A stretch of 64,000 nucleotides of DNA, from contig CM056553.1 in assembly GCA_029721515.1 (NCBI GenBank), positions 10,247,849 through 10,311,848 on the forward strand, written 5' to 3'. Shown piece by piece: positions 46,646-57,955 of the stretch. Position 1 is the first letter of the stretch, and every line of letters begins with the position of its first letter. A program made the position numbers and the translations under genes. The notes beneath the pieces are model-generated. The model did no database searches, was not told where the DNA came from, and was given only the letters and a program-made list of their open reading frames with translations. The stretch is from Synanceia verrucosa (taxonomy: Eukaryota > Chordata > Actinopteri > Perciformes > Synanceiidae).

Positions 46646-46707
46646 TGCAAGAGACAGCATCCCAACTGTCCATGGCTCTCAAAGTCCAAGAATATCCCAC
46701 CTTGAAG
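46639..46707 (+). CDS. maea: maea coding exon 1
   Basis: Residues 1-23, MAVQETASQLSM to QEYPTLK, followed by donor GTAAAC. The ATG sits inside AAGATGGCGG (46636-46645), a YY1-type motif common at the 5' ends of TATA-less genes. It is too short to stand out as an ORF and was found from the family N-terminus. Confidence 0.93.
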
Positions 46708-49700
46708 GTAAACGAAACCCGAAACTGTCATATAGCAGTACCACAATGATTCTAGTGTGTCCAAAATAAACTACATGTCAGACGCTGGTTGGAAAATGGC
46801 GATTTTTCTTCATTTTATAGCGAGACCAGCGGGCTCGATAGGGAGGCTAACGTTAGCTGGGCTAGCTTAGCTAGGAAACAACTTCCAGTAACTTACCTGT
46901 GTTTCAAAATGCGTCGCAAAGAGAAAGCAGTTGGATCGACAACAATAGCTGGTGGCTATTTATCTTGCAGAGTGATGCATTAAACTGTTGTTATTACTAT
47001 CGATATCAAGTGTGGTGAGGGCCTCAGAGCTGTTAGTTACGCTTACGCCTGTTGTTTTTGATAAAATGATCCGTTGACATGACTTGTGACATGTCAGTCA
47101 GTGAACGCCACCTCCATACGTTAACCACTGAGTTGGTAATGTAACATTCGTTAGCTAACTGGCTGCGAGTGGACAGGAAGGAATGTAACGGCTGTGGTAA
47201 CTTGGGTAAAGTACGTTAACAGTAAAAATGTGACGTGAAATAGAAAATCCCTACTTACAGAACGCGTCTAAACGCGTTTATTACACATGAAACAACCAGT
47301 ATGAGGATAAGGCTTTGAGGAGTGAGTGGCCTGCTAGCTAGCTTGTTGTGGTGGAAGCAACATTAGCTAGTGTGGCGTCGCGAAAAGATGAATAGCACAC
47401 CGGATAACGTAACGTCGGGCATGTAAATTCTGGCTGGCTAGGAGATGGATGGGCTCAAATCACTTGGGGGAGCCCGTTAACGTTACGCTGCCATGCCCCT
47501 GTGAGTTAAGCGCAGTGTCATCACATTGCTGCTGCCTCTGTGCTCTTCAAAACGGCCAGCGAGAGAAATCACACAGCCTGCCGCCGCACACACTTTCTGT
47601 TCCTCCATTCCTAACGTTACTGCGACATCACTGCTAAAAGACGAGCTGAAACAAGCCCGGGCTGCCTCCCATGCTGGAGCTGCCTCACAGAGCAGGAGCA
47701 GGTCGTCGCCGCCGCATGAAAGCACGTCTGTGAGTAGCAAATGTCTTGGCTGCTTTAGTTTGGCAAAGAATGGCATGCTGCTTCCATGGTCAATGTAACA
47801 TGTGCTGTCGGCGATGTTGAGTCGTGTCTGTGTTTAGAAGAGCATGGCTGTGGTGGTTTAGGGGGTAACATGTCTGCCTGTGCTTGGATGCTGCAGTAAG
47901 GATGATGGGCACCATTTTAAGACAGGAGTGATGGTTGTAATTGGTATCAAATGGGAGTCTCTTGTCGAGCAGTGTTGGTTGCATTTGTAGACATATTCAG
48001 CAAAATTACAATGATGCATGACAAAAATCAGAATCTGCTAAGCTGCATTATTAGCTAAATATACTGTGTTAGATTATGTCCATGTGGTAGCATTTATGAA
48101 GGAAATGGTAACCCTGTTATACACATATTTATGTATGACTCATATTTGCAAGTATAAATCTAGGCTTTGTGACTTTGTTCTTTGTTAATCTGTTGAAAAT
48201 ACAGGCTCATTACAGTGAAATGACATTGTAATGTTGCATAAAATATGTCTGTATTCAAGGCAAGGCAAGGCAAGTCATCCCCCAGACTTGCTGTAATTCC
48301 CCGAACCATTTCATTACTGTAGTTGTTCTGATTAGCATTAATAAGTAACTGCACTCCTACCAGCTAACCATGACAGACAACCATCGACTGAAATGGGTTC
48401 GTGGCTAATTTTCACATCACCTCTCAAGTAAATTGATGTTCTATGGAAAAGAGTAATACAATGTACATAATCTAGGCTAGTAATTAATCGTGCTAAAAAG
48501 GAAATATCTGCATTTTGATCAAAATGTACCAGAGACCTGTGAAAGAAACACATTTGGGTCATTTCTTTGTAGCAGATTTTTCTGTTTCCATCTATTAATA
48601 CAGTATTGTAAAGGTAGTTACATAAGTTGTGATACAGTGAATTATCTGCAAATGAATTTACAGATAATTTATCCAGGTTTGAATGCCTGGTTTTCATTTC
48701 ATTTGAATGTAATACCCAGGGAATGTGCAACACTTGTGTTACAGACCCATCAAGTATGTGACTACTTCAGCACAGTATAACTGAAGCGCTTGATACTGTG
48801 TGTAATGTCTATGGTCTCACTACATTATACTGCTCAGCTTGGCTTTGTTGTGTACACTGGGAACTGCACATTTTACAAGTTGAGATCTCACTGTAATCAT
48901 CACCATCTAGACGCTGAAGCCGTTTCATTTCGTGATGAATTTGTTGATCTGTGGCCAAGTGTGTCACTAAAAATCAATATTTGCTGGACAAACACTGGCC
49001 AATTCAATGTGTCTCTCAGGGAAGAAAAACGTCGGAGACTGACGTAAAGCTGATGCTTTTTCCATCTTTTCCTCTCGTACAGTGTCCATACACATACCGG
49101 AGCAGAATAAGCCTCCTGTGTCTGTCAGCAGGACACTAATGAATATTTACGAGTGCATACAAAACTGCTCTTTGCTACACTTAGATATCTGAATCGCACA
49201 GTCTCATTCTGGGCTTTACTTTTGGCAGATCTGTCAGATCTGATAGAATATAATGTAGTAACATCAATACAAATTTAAGCAGAAGCTTTATTGTGACCTG
49301 TTTTGTGGCGTACCTGCATCATTTCCCCAAGGTTATTGACCTGTTAAATTAACTTGGCTCTAACTTCAAGTAAATATAAACAAAAATCCTCCTAATAGAT
49401 GAAAGCACTCTTTTTTTTATGTAGTAGGCCTTACCCAAGCCCCTTCCACTCGTGCACTGCAACCCTCAAGGTAGAAACCATTTTTTACTTCTAATGGTGA
49501 AACATGAAATAACCTTCTTTATCATATATTATAGTTGGGTTCAGAAGCAGTAAATACGTGGGAAAATGAAATGATGAATTCATACATAAAGTCTTATTAT
49601 ATTTGTTAAACTGGATCTTGTTGATTCAACAAGAGAGAACAATATATATACTAGAGATAGACATCCTTTTTATTAGCAATGGCAAGAAAGGCAGGATTGA

Positions 49701-52700
49701 GCCGGCATGTAAATGTAGGGATTAGTTTCCTGCTTTTATTTGTTTCTGTTGAGGAGTTCTTGCTGCATTAATGTCATGAATTGTTGCTGCTATGGGACAG
49801 TTCAGAATTAACGTTAATATTGGTAGACAAGTTTGGAGGTGATTGTTTGCGTATGCTCCAGTTTCTTTACTCTTCAGGAAGGGCTGTCCATTATTTGTTG
49901 TTTATTACAAAATCCATAGTAGCTCAGCAATTGAAATGACTTTCAACCCTGAGCAAAACGCAAACCATAATCAGTTAGATGAAAATCTGATTTGGCAGCT
50001 TCTAAGGTTTTTATGTTTAATTTTTTTTAAATATATTTTTTGCTTATTTTTGCACTACTCTGCACTCTCTGTATATATGGTTTTGAATCAGTTAACACTT
50101 CCCACTATGTAGTGCAACTGCTGCACAGCAATTTCCCTCAGGATCAATGAAGTCTTATTTTCATATGCGTTTTTCCACTAATACACAATTGTAAAATTTT
50201 ACTGAGTGACATGTCTTTGCCTCTGCTAAACCTGATACACTAAGGTAGATATCCTGTGTCGTTGCAGGTGCCGTACGAGACCCTGAACAAACGTTTCAGG
50301 GCGGCTCAGAAAAACATTGACCGGGAGACGAGTCACGTCACGATGGTTGTTGCCGAGCTGGAGAAGACGCTGAGCAGCTTCCCGGTGGTCGACTCAGTGG
50401 TGTCACTGCTTGATGGAGTGGTGGAGAAACTCAGCGCCCTGAAGAGGAAGGTGAGGGATACAGTGTAATCTCTTGACTTGAAAGAGGTGTTTTATGTATA
50501 TATTTTGAGTGGCTGTACAGTAAAAGTGAAGATGTTTGGTTTCATACATAAAAGCATTTATTATATTGAAAAACTCACACAGTCCCTGGTGAGTTTATAT
50601 CCTTCCAGACTGCATGTCAAGGCAGAAAAAAAGTGTTTTTAGATCATTCTCTCACAGTAAAAAATTGAAATGCAAAGAAAACCCAACACCTTTCTGTTTT
50701 TGTTTGATTGTGGCTGACTCCACCAGTTACCCTCTGTGCTTAATCACTTTTGCCTCTGGCTCTCTCAGTCTCATTGCTTATTTTGTTTCTAATTTCCAAC
50801 GGATTACACAACGGAGGTCTGTGTTATTTCTGTTTTCAGTCAGCTTTTCCTGGGCAAAGTAGTGATCACGGTCAGACTCGACAGAAAGTTGGCTTAACAT
50901 AGCTCTTGCAACTCTGTGAAAGGTTTATCACAACAGTCATGTCTCTGTGTTTACTCTGTTGATGTCACACTCATTTCTGTCATTTTTTTCTAAGTCTGGC
51001 CTTGGGTGAATGTAGCTACAAGAAAGAAAGTAATACATTAAACATGTCTGTTTTACAGTACGTATTTCACCTACAAACACGATTTCCCTTTGACTAGAGC
51101 CAACTACACATCATTCGTCTCTGTTGACAGAAGCACCTTATTATTCTTTACGTGGCTTATGTTTGTAAGCAATGGAATGATGCGCGGTTGGTTCTTCTGT
51201 CAAGAATTTCCAAAACGACAGAAAACAAATGGTCAAAACACTTCACAGTTCTTTTTTTCTTTTGTGCCGACATGTTGTCCTGCAGGTGCTTTGAGACAAA
51301 TGAACCCTGGATTTGTGTTTGATTTATGTTGAAGGCTTGAAGGCTTGGTCATACCAGGCAATACACTGGTGTGATTGGGCCATTTCCCTCCCAGATATGT
51401 TGGGCTAACTCTGGTGTTGAGGAAAGGCCAGAAGTCAAGAATAAAAATTGAAATGAGAGTTTAGTTCAAGTCCTAACAGCAATTAATGTGACAAGACAAA
51501 ACAATACAATTTTATTTTGAAATCTAATCTAAAACTGTAGCATAGGAATGCAGTCATGTCCTGTATGATATGATCACAGTTACTGCTATGTCTATTCAGG
51601 AAACATTTTTACACAGTATTCCTTGATTTTTATTTCACCTCCATCACAAAAGAGTTTATCTAGAGAACAGGAAGCAGCTGGCCTCAACAGTGTTCAAGGT
51701 TTCAAAAGTGGTGTGGCTTTAGTGTGAGGCAGCCACACTCCGGTTATATTATGTGTATTATATAATAAATGGAGACAGATGTTGTTTGGGTTATTTTATC
51801 TGGAAAGAAATCCTCTAAATAATAAAACCTGAGCTCTTTCTTTGAGAACGCCAGCACTGTATGGATATGGAGAGCCCATCAATTTTCTCTTACACAATGC
51901 ATATTGAAATTTTAACAAAAATCATGATTGCTCTTGTTTGTCCTGCAGGCTGCAGAGTCCATCCAAGCAGAAGACGAGAGTGCTAAGCTATGCAAGCGTC
52001 GCATTGAGCACTTGAAGGAGCACAGCAGCGACCAGCCAGCTTCAGTCAACCTGTGGAAGAAGAAACGCATGGACCGAATGATGGTGGAGCATCTGCTGCG
52101 CTGCGGCTACTACAATACAGCTGTTAAACTGGCCAGACAGAGTGGTATAGAGGTAACTTTTTTGTCTCAAGGTCATTCAGAGGACTTAAACCAAAACTAG
52201 ACTAGACTCACTGACCCTGTTAAACTGTTTGACTCTTTGAGTGCCTTGTATCAGCGTATTTTCCCATTTTGATTCATATTTCTAGACCCACAGAATATTG
52301 TGTACCACGTCTCTGAAAACACTGAGTAGCTCAAATGAAAGAAGAGACTATTTCATCATGAATAAAACAGTTTTCCTTGTTCTGTTTTTCTTTTGTCTGG
52401 AGGAGAGTAGAGGCCATTTTCACCAAAATCATCACTTTTTGTCCAGAATCTGCCCATTTTTGCTTCCTAAACACAATCGTCTCCACTCCCTGCTTTGATC
52501 TCTGCGGTGTATATTAACTCTTTATGTCTCGACTACAAATCACAGAAGCCCCAATATTACTCACAGGCTGCGGAAGACAGTAATCAGTGACCCACTGCTG
52601 AAAAAATACTGATGGTGAAAGCCGTCAATGGCACTTAAGCATTGGATTTTCAGTGACGGCGCAAGTCATCAGGGGCACTCAAAGAGTAAAAGGGAAACTT

Positions 52701-55700
52701 CAGTAATTTTAAACCTGAACCTTTTCCCATATTTTTGGGCTAATGCCTTGTTCATGCTACACAACTTTCAGAGTTGTTGGGTGTTCAAACTGAATGACTG
52801 GTAGGCGACGAGAGTGTTCACACTCTCCATGCGCAGGTGTAGCCGACTATCCTACTTGGTCTCCAAACAATGTTTTATATCAAAAACTCATGGAAGAAGT
52901 GACAGAAAATGCATGAATGCAATGTGCAAGCGTTTCACTGCGAACATGGACATGGAGCAGAACGCAGCTCCTGATTCCACAGTTTTGCCGCCATTCATTC
53001 TGCCGCAGCCACTGCTCCTTTTCACTTCCACATTTTGCAGCAACCCACGTCTGCTCTCATTGGCTGTAGCTCATTTTACGCCAGCGCGACTCGACTGGAT
53101 ATTTAGCAGGCCAGATGTTCAGTTTTCATCCGCGACACAGAGTCAGGCTGTCACCGAGCGCCTGACTGGCGTCTTTGAGGTGTTCACACCTAATGACCCA
53201 GACTTGGGGAGGGGAGAAAAAAAAACAGTCACTATGGGGCTAAAATTGCATCAGTTTGTGTCTGGAAACATTAGGGAAAGGAGCCTACAGAGAAATATCG
53301 TCAATATTGTCTGATTGTCATTGTGTCATGTGGCAACTCAGAGATTTTGTTATCTAGAAGACTGTCAATGTCAAGGCTGAATATTTTAGATGTGCATGTA
53401 ACAAAATGTATTGTGTGTGTATATGTTGTGACTTCCAGGTACCTGAAACATTAGGCTTTTGGATAGAAGTTCATTCAGCAGTTGTTTACCGGTTTCCTTC
53501 TGAATCTAACCTTTGTTTGTGATGTCTTTCTGCTCTGTTAATACATCCACTCTGTTTTTAGGATCTGGTCAACATTGAGATGTTCCTCACAGCTAAGGAG
53601 GTGGAGGAGTCTCTGGAGAGGCAGGAGACGGCCACTTGCCTCGCCTGGTGCCATGACAATAAGTCCCGCCTGCGCAAGATGAAGGTTGCTCATTTACAAG
53701 AGTCAGATTTTACCTCATGAAATATGGCGTTTTAATACTACTAAAATAACTCCCCTTGTCAGTAAGATGAGGCAAGCAGGAGCCAAATTCTTATTTGCTT
53801 TGTGTGTTGCTTATTTTTCCTTCGCTCTCTTAGGAATTAGCAATGTAACACTGTTTGTGCTCAGGAACAGACCTGTAAAGATTTAATGACTCTTCCTGGG
53901 TGTTTTAAACTTCAGACAGTGGCAACAAGTTACAGTGTTAATCCAAGATTATCCTATTAAACCAGAAAGTACTAAACCTTGCCAAGACACAATATGCTTC
54001 AAAGTAAAGCTGTTACTGTGAGTCAGTCTTGTAGTGAACTGAGGACAGTATTCATGTGGTTAGTCCAAGTTTGAGATGCTGACACCAGGGAAAATATCTT
54101 TGAATTACATTCTCATTCATCACATTGTGAATTTTGGTTGGATGATTTTTATTCCAGCTCACTGCCAACTGCAACCAAGTTAGCTGTTATTTATACCTTC
54201 TGGCAGCCCTGGTAGTTGGACATGTGCATCTTGAGAATCTCCCAGCACTTCAGGATGATTATATGAAAGGGATTAGTGTCCTGCCTGCTCTTGTGGTTCC
54301 TGAAGGGAAAACTAGAAATGAAAGGATGTTTTTGCAGCACAGCAGTGGTTTAAACTAACTGGCATCTTTTGTTTGATTCTTTGACAGAGTTGTCTTGAGT
54401 TCAGTCTGAGAATCCAGGAGTTCATTGAGCTCATCCGACAAAACAAACGCATGGATGCAGTCAGGTAACACATTCACTGATGTATCTTCCTTACAATAAA
54501 TGTAACTTGTTCCTTTTTTAACTGTTATTGAAGCCACTAATCTTTGTTTATCTCAGACATGCAAGGAAGCATTTCAGCCAAGCAGAGGGTGGACAGTTGG
54601 ATGAGGTTCGGCAGGTGATGGGTATGCTGGCCTTCCCATCAGATACACATATCTCCCCATACAAGGTAAAGGCCAAAGTGTTTCCACACTGATATTATGG
54701 CATACTGGGTGGCACGGTGGTCCAGTGGTTAGCACTGTCACCTCACAGCAAAAAGGTACCAGGGTTGATGTTCTCCCCGTGTCTGCGTGGGTTCTCTCTG
54801 GGTACTCTGGCTTACCTAAGTGTACCCTGTCTTTCACCCTAAGACAGCTGGGATAGGCTCCAGCCCCACCACGACCCTATGAGGATAAGCGGTAGAAAAT
54901 GGATGGATGGATTATGGAATACTCATATCAAAGTAGTTCATTCAAATCTTCACACATGGAAACGCTAATGACAGAGCGGAAACACTCAATCACACTGTTC
55001 AAGGGCAGCTGTGTTTCAGTAGTCGAGCAGGTCGGCCACCTTGAGCTAGTTGGAAGTATGAATGTGTTTCCCCTGATAGCCTCTCACCATCAGTGTATGA
55101 ATATATTTGTGAATGTGTGAATGTGACATGTAGTGGAAAGTGCTTTGAGTGGTCGGATGATGAGGAATGCGGCGTACAAGTACAGTCCAGTTTATATCTG
55201 CATTCTTATCAGTGGATACACACTTTATACTCTGGCATACCACACTATATCAAATAAAATGCATTTATTGTCATTGTATTACAGTGAATTCAACAAAATT
55301 AGGAGCACTGCTCCACTTGTAAATTCCCATCAAACTTTTCTTTGTCAAAGTATGAAAGTAATTAAGATACAAATATAGTGAGTCAGTGATATGTACAGTT
55401 ATTACAGTAAGATGATTAACAGTTGTTGATAATATTGTTTGTTGATGTCCCTGTTCTTGCTGTTTTTTCACTTTGTGTAGAGCATCAGATCAGCCACTAG
55501 AGGGCTCTGTTGCCTTCTAAAATAATTAATACAGTTCAATTTAATCAACTTGTTACCTTTCAGCTTCAACTGAAAATCTTCTGCTACACTATGGCAGCAA
55601 TGTTTAATCTTAAAAAAAAACAAACAAACATTTTTTTCTGCAATCAGAGTAGATGGACTAATTCAAACATGTTCTTCCAGCTTCCTGTGCCACAAGCATA

Positions 55701-57540
55701 GCTGAGCATCTCTGTCCTCTGCCAACATGCTTGTCGGGCTGCACTTTTATTCATCTAAGTTATCACTACTATTTTTCCTCAATTTATGATCACTTAAATT
55801 AATTCATCTTTGGAAGCCAAAGCCCTCATTTTCCTTTACATTGCATGAAAACAGTCACATATGAATAAAATCAGACTAGATGAAACTGTTGCCACTGTAG
55901 CTTTGAGCCAAACTGCATTTGTAAATTAATTTAGAAAATTAGAACAATAATGTGAATAAGTGTGGAGTTGTTTGGGGTTGGCTGGCAAGTTTGCTAACTC
56001 TTCTCTAGTTTGCTATGGTTATGATCCAACCATTCTCATCTATAGTGCCTTTGTTATGATGTTGTGTGACATTATATACCCTGCTAGTGTTGTTTATTAA
56101 CGGCTGGTCAAACAGCCTCTCCAGGGTAACACACAGCAGCAGAGCAAATGTGTCATAGTGTACTCCTGGGACTGGAATACCCTGGCTACAGTACACTGAT
56201 TAGCTGGCTGCTCTCAGGTGTCTGTTATCACCCCAGTGTGTGTAATTTTGTTAAAATGTTTGGAAAATAAACATTATTGTTTAGGAAACACAACAGTGTG
56301 TTGGTGAAGAGTAGTGTGGCACTGTATGTGCCTTTTCAGGGCCGCATTTTGAACTGGCTGTTAATGTAAAACTGTCCTCTGTGTCTTTTTCTTTCGTTTT
56401 CATCAGGATCTTTTGGATCCAGCTCGCTGGAAGATGCTGATCCAGCAGTTCAGATATGACAACTACAGACTGCACCAGCTGGGAAACAACTCTGTCTTCA
56501 CAATCACCCTACAGGCTGGTCTGTCTGCCATCAAGACACCGTATCCTTCATACTTTCCCATAATAAAAAGTCAGTTAATCTTTTCAGCCAAACAGCCAAC
56601 AATTGGTTTATTTTTATTGTGACTGAAATTAATTGATGAAAACTCAACAAAATGATGATCATAATGATGGTGGTGTTACTTTCGTAGCAGCTAATCAGTG
56701 ACTCTAGTTCCTTCCCAGAAAGGGCTGTCTGATGCTGAAATAAGGCAGCTGTGAATATCAGTTGAAGTTTATGCTATATTTCATATATTTGCTCTGCTTT
56801 ACCTTGCCATCAAACAGAACCAGACCAGACTCCATTCATAAAAACAGTCATTTGGGAAAAACGAGAGTTGCTGGTCTGTCGCTGCATCGATCAGATAGTT
56901 ATTGTGAGACTAATGTGACATCCCCACAGCAGTATATACAGCTTAGTAAATGAATGAACCCACCCTATATTTTTATCACACATTTCCGCTCTTCTCCTTG
57001 CTCTCACTTTCCAACGGAAATGCTACCTAACAAGCTTGAAGATTATCCTTTCCACTGACGCTATCTGCGGTAATTATTTTTGAGTGAGAAATTATTTCGC
57101 TTATTTTCTTTAACCTTAATGCCTGTTCCAGTCAGTGCTACAAAGAGGATGGCACCTCGAAGAACCCAGACTGTCCGGTTTGCAGTAAATCCCTCAACAA
57201 GCTGGCTCAGCCACTCCCCATGGCCCACTGTGCCAATTCCAGGCTAGTCTGTAAGATCTCTGGGGAGGTCATGAACGAAAACAACCCTCCAATGATGCTG
57301 CCTAATGGATATGTCTACGGCTATAATGTGAGCGCACCATTTCTGCCTATGTTACAGCCCTTAAGTGCAGGATGTAAGCAAGGGGAAGTTTAATTTGTTG
57401 TCCTCTGCTTATTTATTTATTTATTTATTTTTTACCTCTTCCAGTCCCTTCTCTCCATCCGTCAAGATGACAAAGTGGTGTGTCCCAGAACCAAAGAAGT
57501 CTTCAACTTCTCTCAGGCTGAGAAGGTCTATATCATGTGA
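46639..57540 (+). CDS. maea: maea, E3 ubiquitin ligase subunit of the GID/CTLH complex (9 coding exons joined)
   Basis: MAEA pairs with RMND5A/B as the catalytic RING core of the CTLH (GID) ubiquitin ligase. It was first named as an erythroblast-macrophage attachment protein. The nine exons sum to 1191 nt, or 396 residues, the same length as human. Seen: N-terminus MAVQETASQLSM; coiled-coil N-terminal region; LisH around 121-153; CTLH from about 159; CRA region; and a divergent RING with Cys314, Cys317, His332, Cys333, Cys340 and Cys378. Exons are 46639-46707, 50268-50450, 51949-52152, 53562-53684, 54388-54464, 54557-54665, 56407-56540, 57132-57327 and 57445-57540. Intron 7 has U12-type signals. 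The gene is divergent from ctbp1, as in mammals. Confidence 0.97.
46708..50267 (+). other. maea: maea intron 1
   Basis: 3.6 kb. The first kilobase is relatively rich in CpG and GTTAACG-type words. A GC-richer stretch at 47500-47740 is open in one frame and ends at a strong donor (TCT|GTGAGT). The rest is AT-rich, with nothing recognised. Confidence 0.5.
50268..50450 (+). CDS. maea: maea coding exon 2
   Basis: Residues 24-84, from VPYETLNKRFRAAQKN to KLSALKRK, 61 codons in phase 0. Acceptor TTGCAG, donor GTGAGG. Helical N-terminal region. Confidence 0.97.
50451..51948 (+). other. maea: maea intron 2
   Basis: 1.5 kb. No exon, RNA gene or clear repeat was recognised. Confidence 0.6.
51949..52152 (+). 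CDS. maea: maea coding exon 3 (LisH)
   Basis: Residues 85-152, from AAESIQAEDESAK to ARQSGIE, 68 codons. Contains the LisH dimerisation motif around KRMDRMMVEHLLRCGYY. Acceptor CTGCAG, donor GTAACT. Confidence 0.97.
52153..53561 (+). other. maea: maea intron 3
   Basis: 1.4 kb. Holds a 166-codon plus-strand ORF (52814-53314) without family motifs. Its GC-richer sequence may be an old non-autonomous transposon. Confidence 0.45.
53562..53684 (+). CDS. maea: maea coding exon 4 (CTLH)
   Basis: Residues 153-193, from DLVNIEMFLTAKEVEE to KSRLRKMK, 41 codons. Acceptor TTTTAG. The donor AAG|GTTGCT is weak beyond the GT, but the reading frame and the next exon fix it. Confidence 0.95.
54388..54464 (+). 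CDS. maea: maea coding exon 5
   Basis: Residues 194-218, from SCLEFSLRIQEFIE to MDAV, plus two bases of Arg. Acceptor GACAG, donor GTAACA. The following intron is only 92 nt. Confidence 0.95.
54557..54665 (+). CDS. maea: maea coding exon 6
   Basis: Completes Arg219, then HARKHFSQAEGGQLDE to DTHISPYK (to residue 255). Acceptor CTCAG, donor GTAAAG. CRA region. Confidence 0.95.
54707..54910 (+). mobile_element. tRNA-like SINE-type repeat, copy D, in maea intron 6
   Basis: Starts GGGTGGCACGGTGGTCCAGT, lacks an internal block, and ends GGATGGATGG. The flanks ATTATGGCATACT (54694-54706) and ATTATGGAATACT (54911-54923) form a 13-bp target duplication with one mismatch. Confidence 0.75.
55256..55380. 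repeat. fish interspersed repeat fragment in maea intron 6
   Basis: AAAATGCATTTATTGTCATT followed by ACAAAATTAGGAGCACTGCT is recognisable as a common fish repeat end. Non-coding. Confidence 0.45.
56407..56540 (+). CDS. maea: maea coding exon 7
   Basis: Residues 256-299, from DLLDPARWKMLIQQF to SAIKT, plus two bases of Pro300. Acceptor ATCAG. The donor is GTATCCTTC, the U12-type consensus. Confidence 0.96.
56541..57131 (+). other. maea: maea intron 7, probable U12-type intron
   Basis: 591 nt. The donor GTATCCTTC matches the minor-spliceosome consensus. Near the 3' end TTCTTTAAC (57106-57114) and the overlapping AACCTTAAT (57112-57120) resemble the U12 branch consensus TTCCTTAAY, 12-18 nt before the AG. 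Confidence 0.7.
57132..57327 (+). CDS. maea: maea coding exon 8 (RING)
   Basis: Completes Pro300, then QCYKEDGTSKNPDCPVC to YVYGYN (to residue 365). Holds most of the metal-binding Cys and His residues of the degenerate RING. Acceptor TTCCAG, donor GTGAGC. Confidence 0.97.
57445..57540 (+). CDS. maea: maea coding exon 9 and stop codon
   Basis: Residues 366-396, from SLLSIRQDDKVVCP to EKVYIM, then TGA. Contains Cys378 and the conserved C-terminal end that is required for activity in this family. Acceptor TTCCAG. Confidence 0.97.
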   Translation, partial: SLLSIRQDDKVVCPRTKEVFNFSQAEKVYIM

Positions 57541-57955
57541 TTGCTCAGATGACCCATTTGAGTATTAACATGATCATATAAGGCCCGTCATTCATCACCT
57601 GTGACCCGGCCTTCTCAGAGAGACACCTGTGGAGCTGTGATCCAGTGCCCCTCCCCCCCTCAGACACACCTAGCATTTCCCAACATGCCATCCCAGTACA
57701 TGATCAGCTCAAGTTCGTCAGTTCCCTTCCATTTTATACAGAAACTGGATGCTTTCAGACTCTGTTTTAGATGTGGCAAGAGATCGAGAAGTTGATCTGA
57801 TCTATTCAAGCACAGGCACTATCAATATTGTCATTATCTTAAAGGCCCTCACTCTGCAGCCAACAGACTACAGAAAAGAGGCTGAGGGGATGAAAAAACT
57901 GTGAGGCAGGTATTTGATTTTATTACAACAAATAAAAACTTGTTGAGGTTACTTT
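57541..57955 (+). other. maea: maea 3' UTR
   Basis: Runs from the stop to just past an AATAAA at 57931-57936, which is followed by GTTGAGG and TTTG-rich sequence. Several short ORFs here have no recognisable sequence. Confidence 0.6.
57931..57936 (+). terminator. maea polyadenylation signal
   Basis: AATAAA about 390 nt after the maea stop, with a G/T-rich stretch within 20 nt downstream. Confidence 0.55.

Noticed and set aside
52814..53314. 166-codon ORF in maea intron 3
   Set aside because: No recognisable motif, and sandwiched between maea exons on the same strand. More likely old repeat sequence than a gene.
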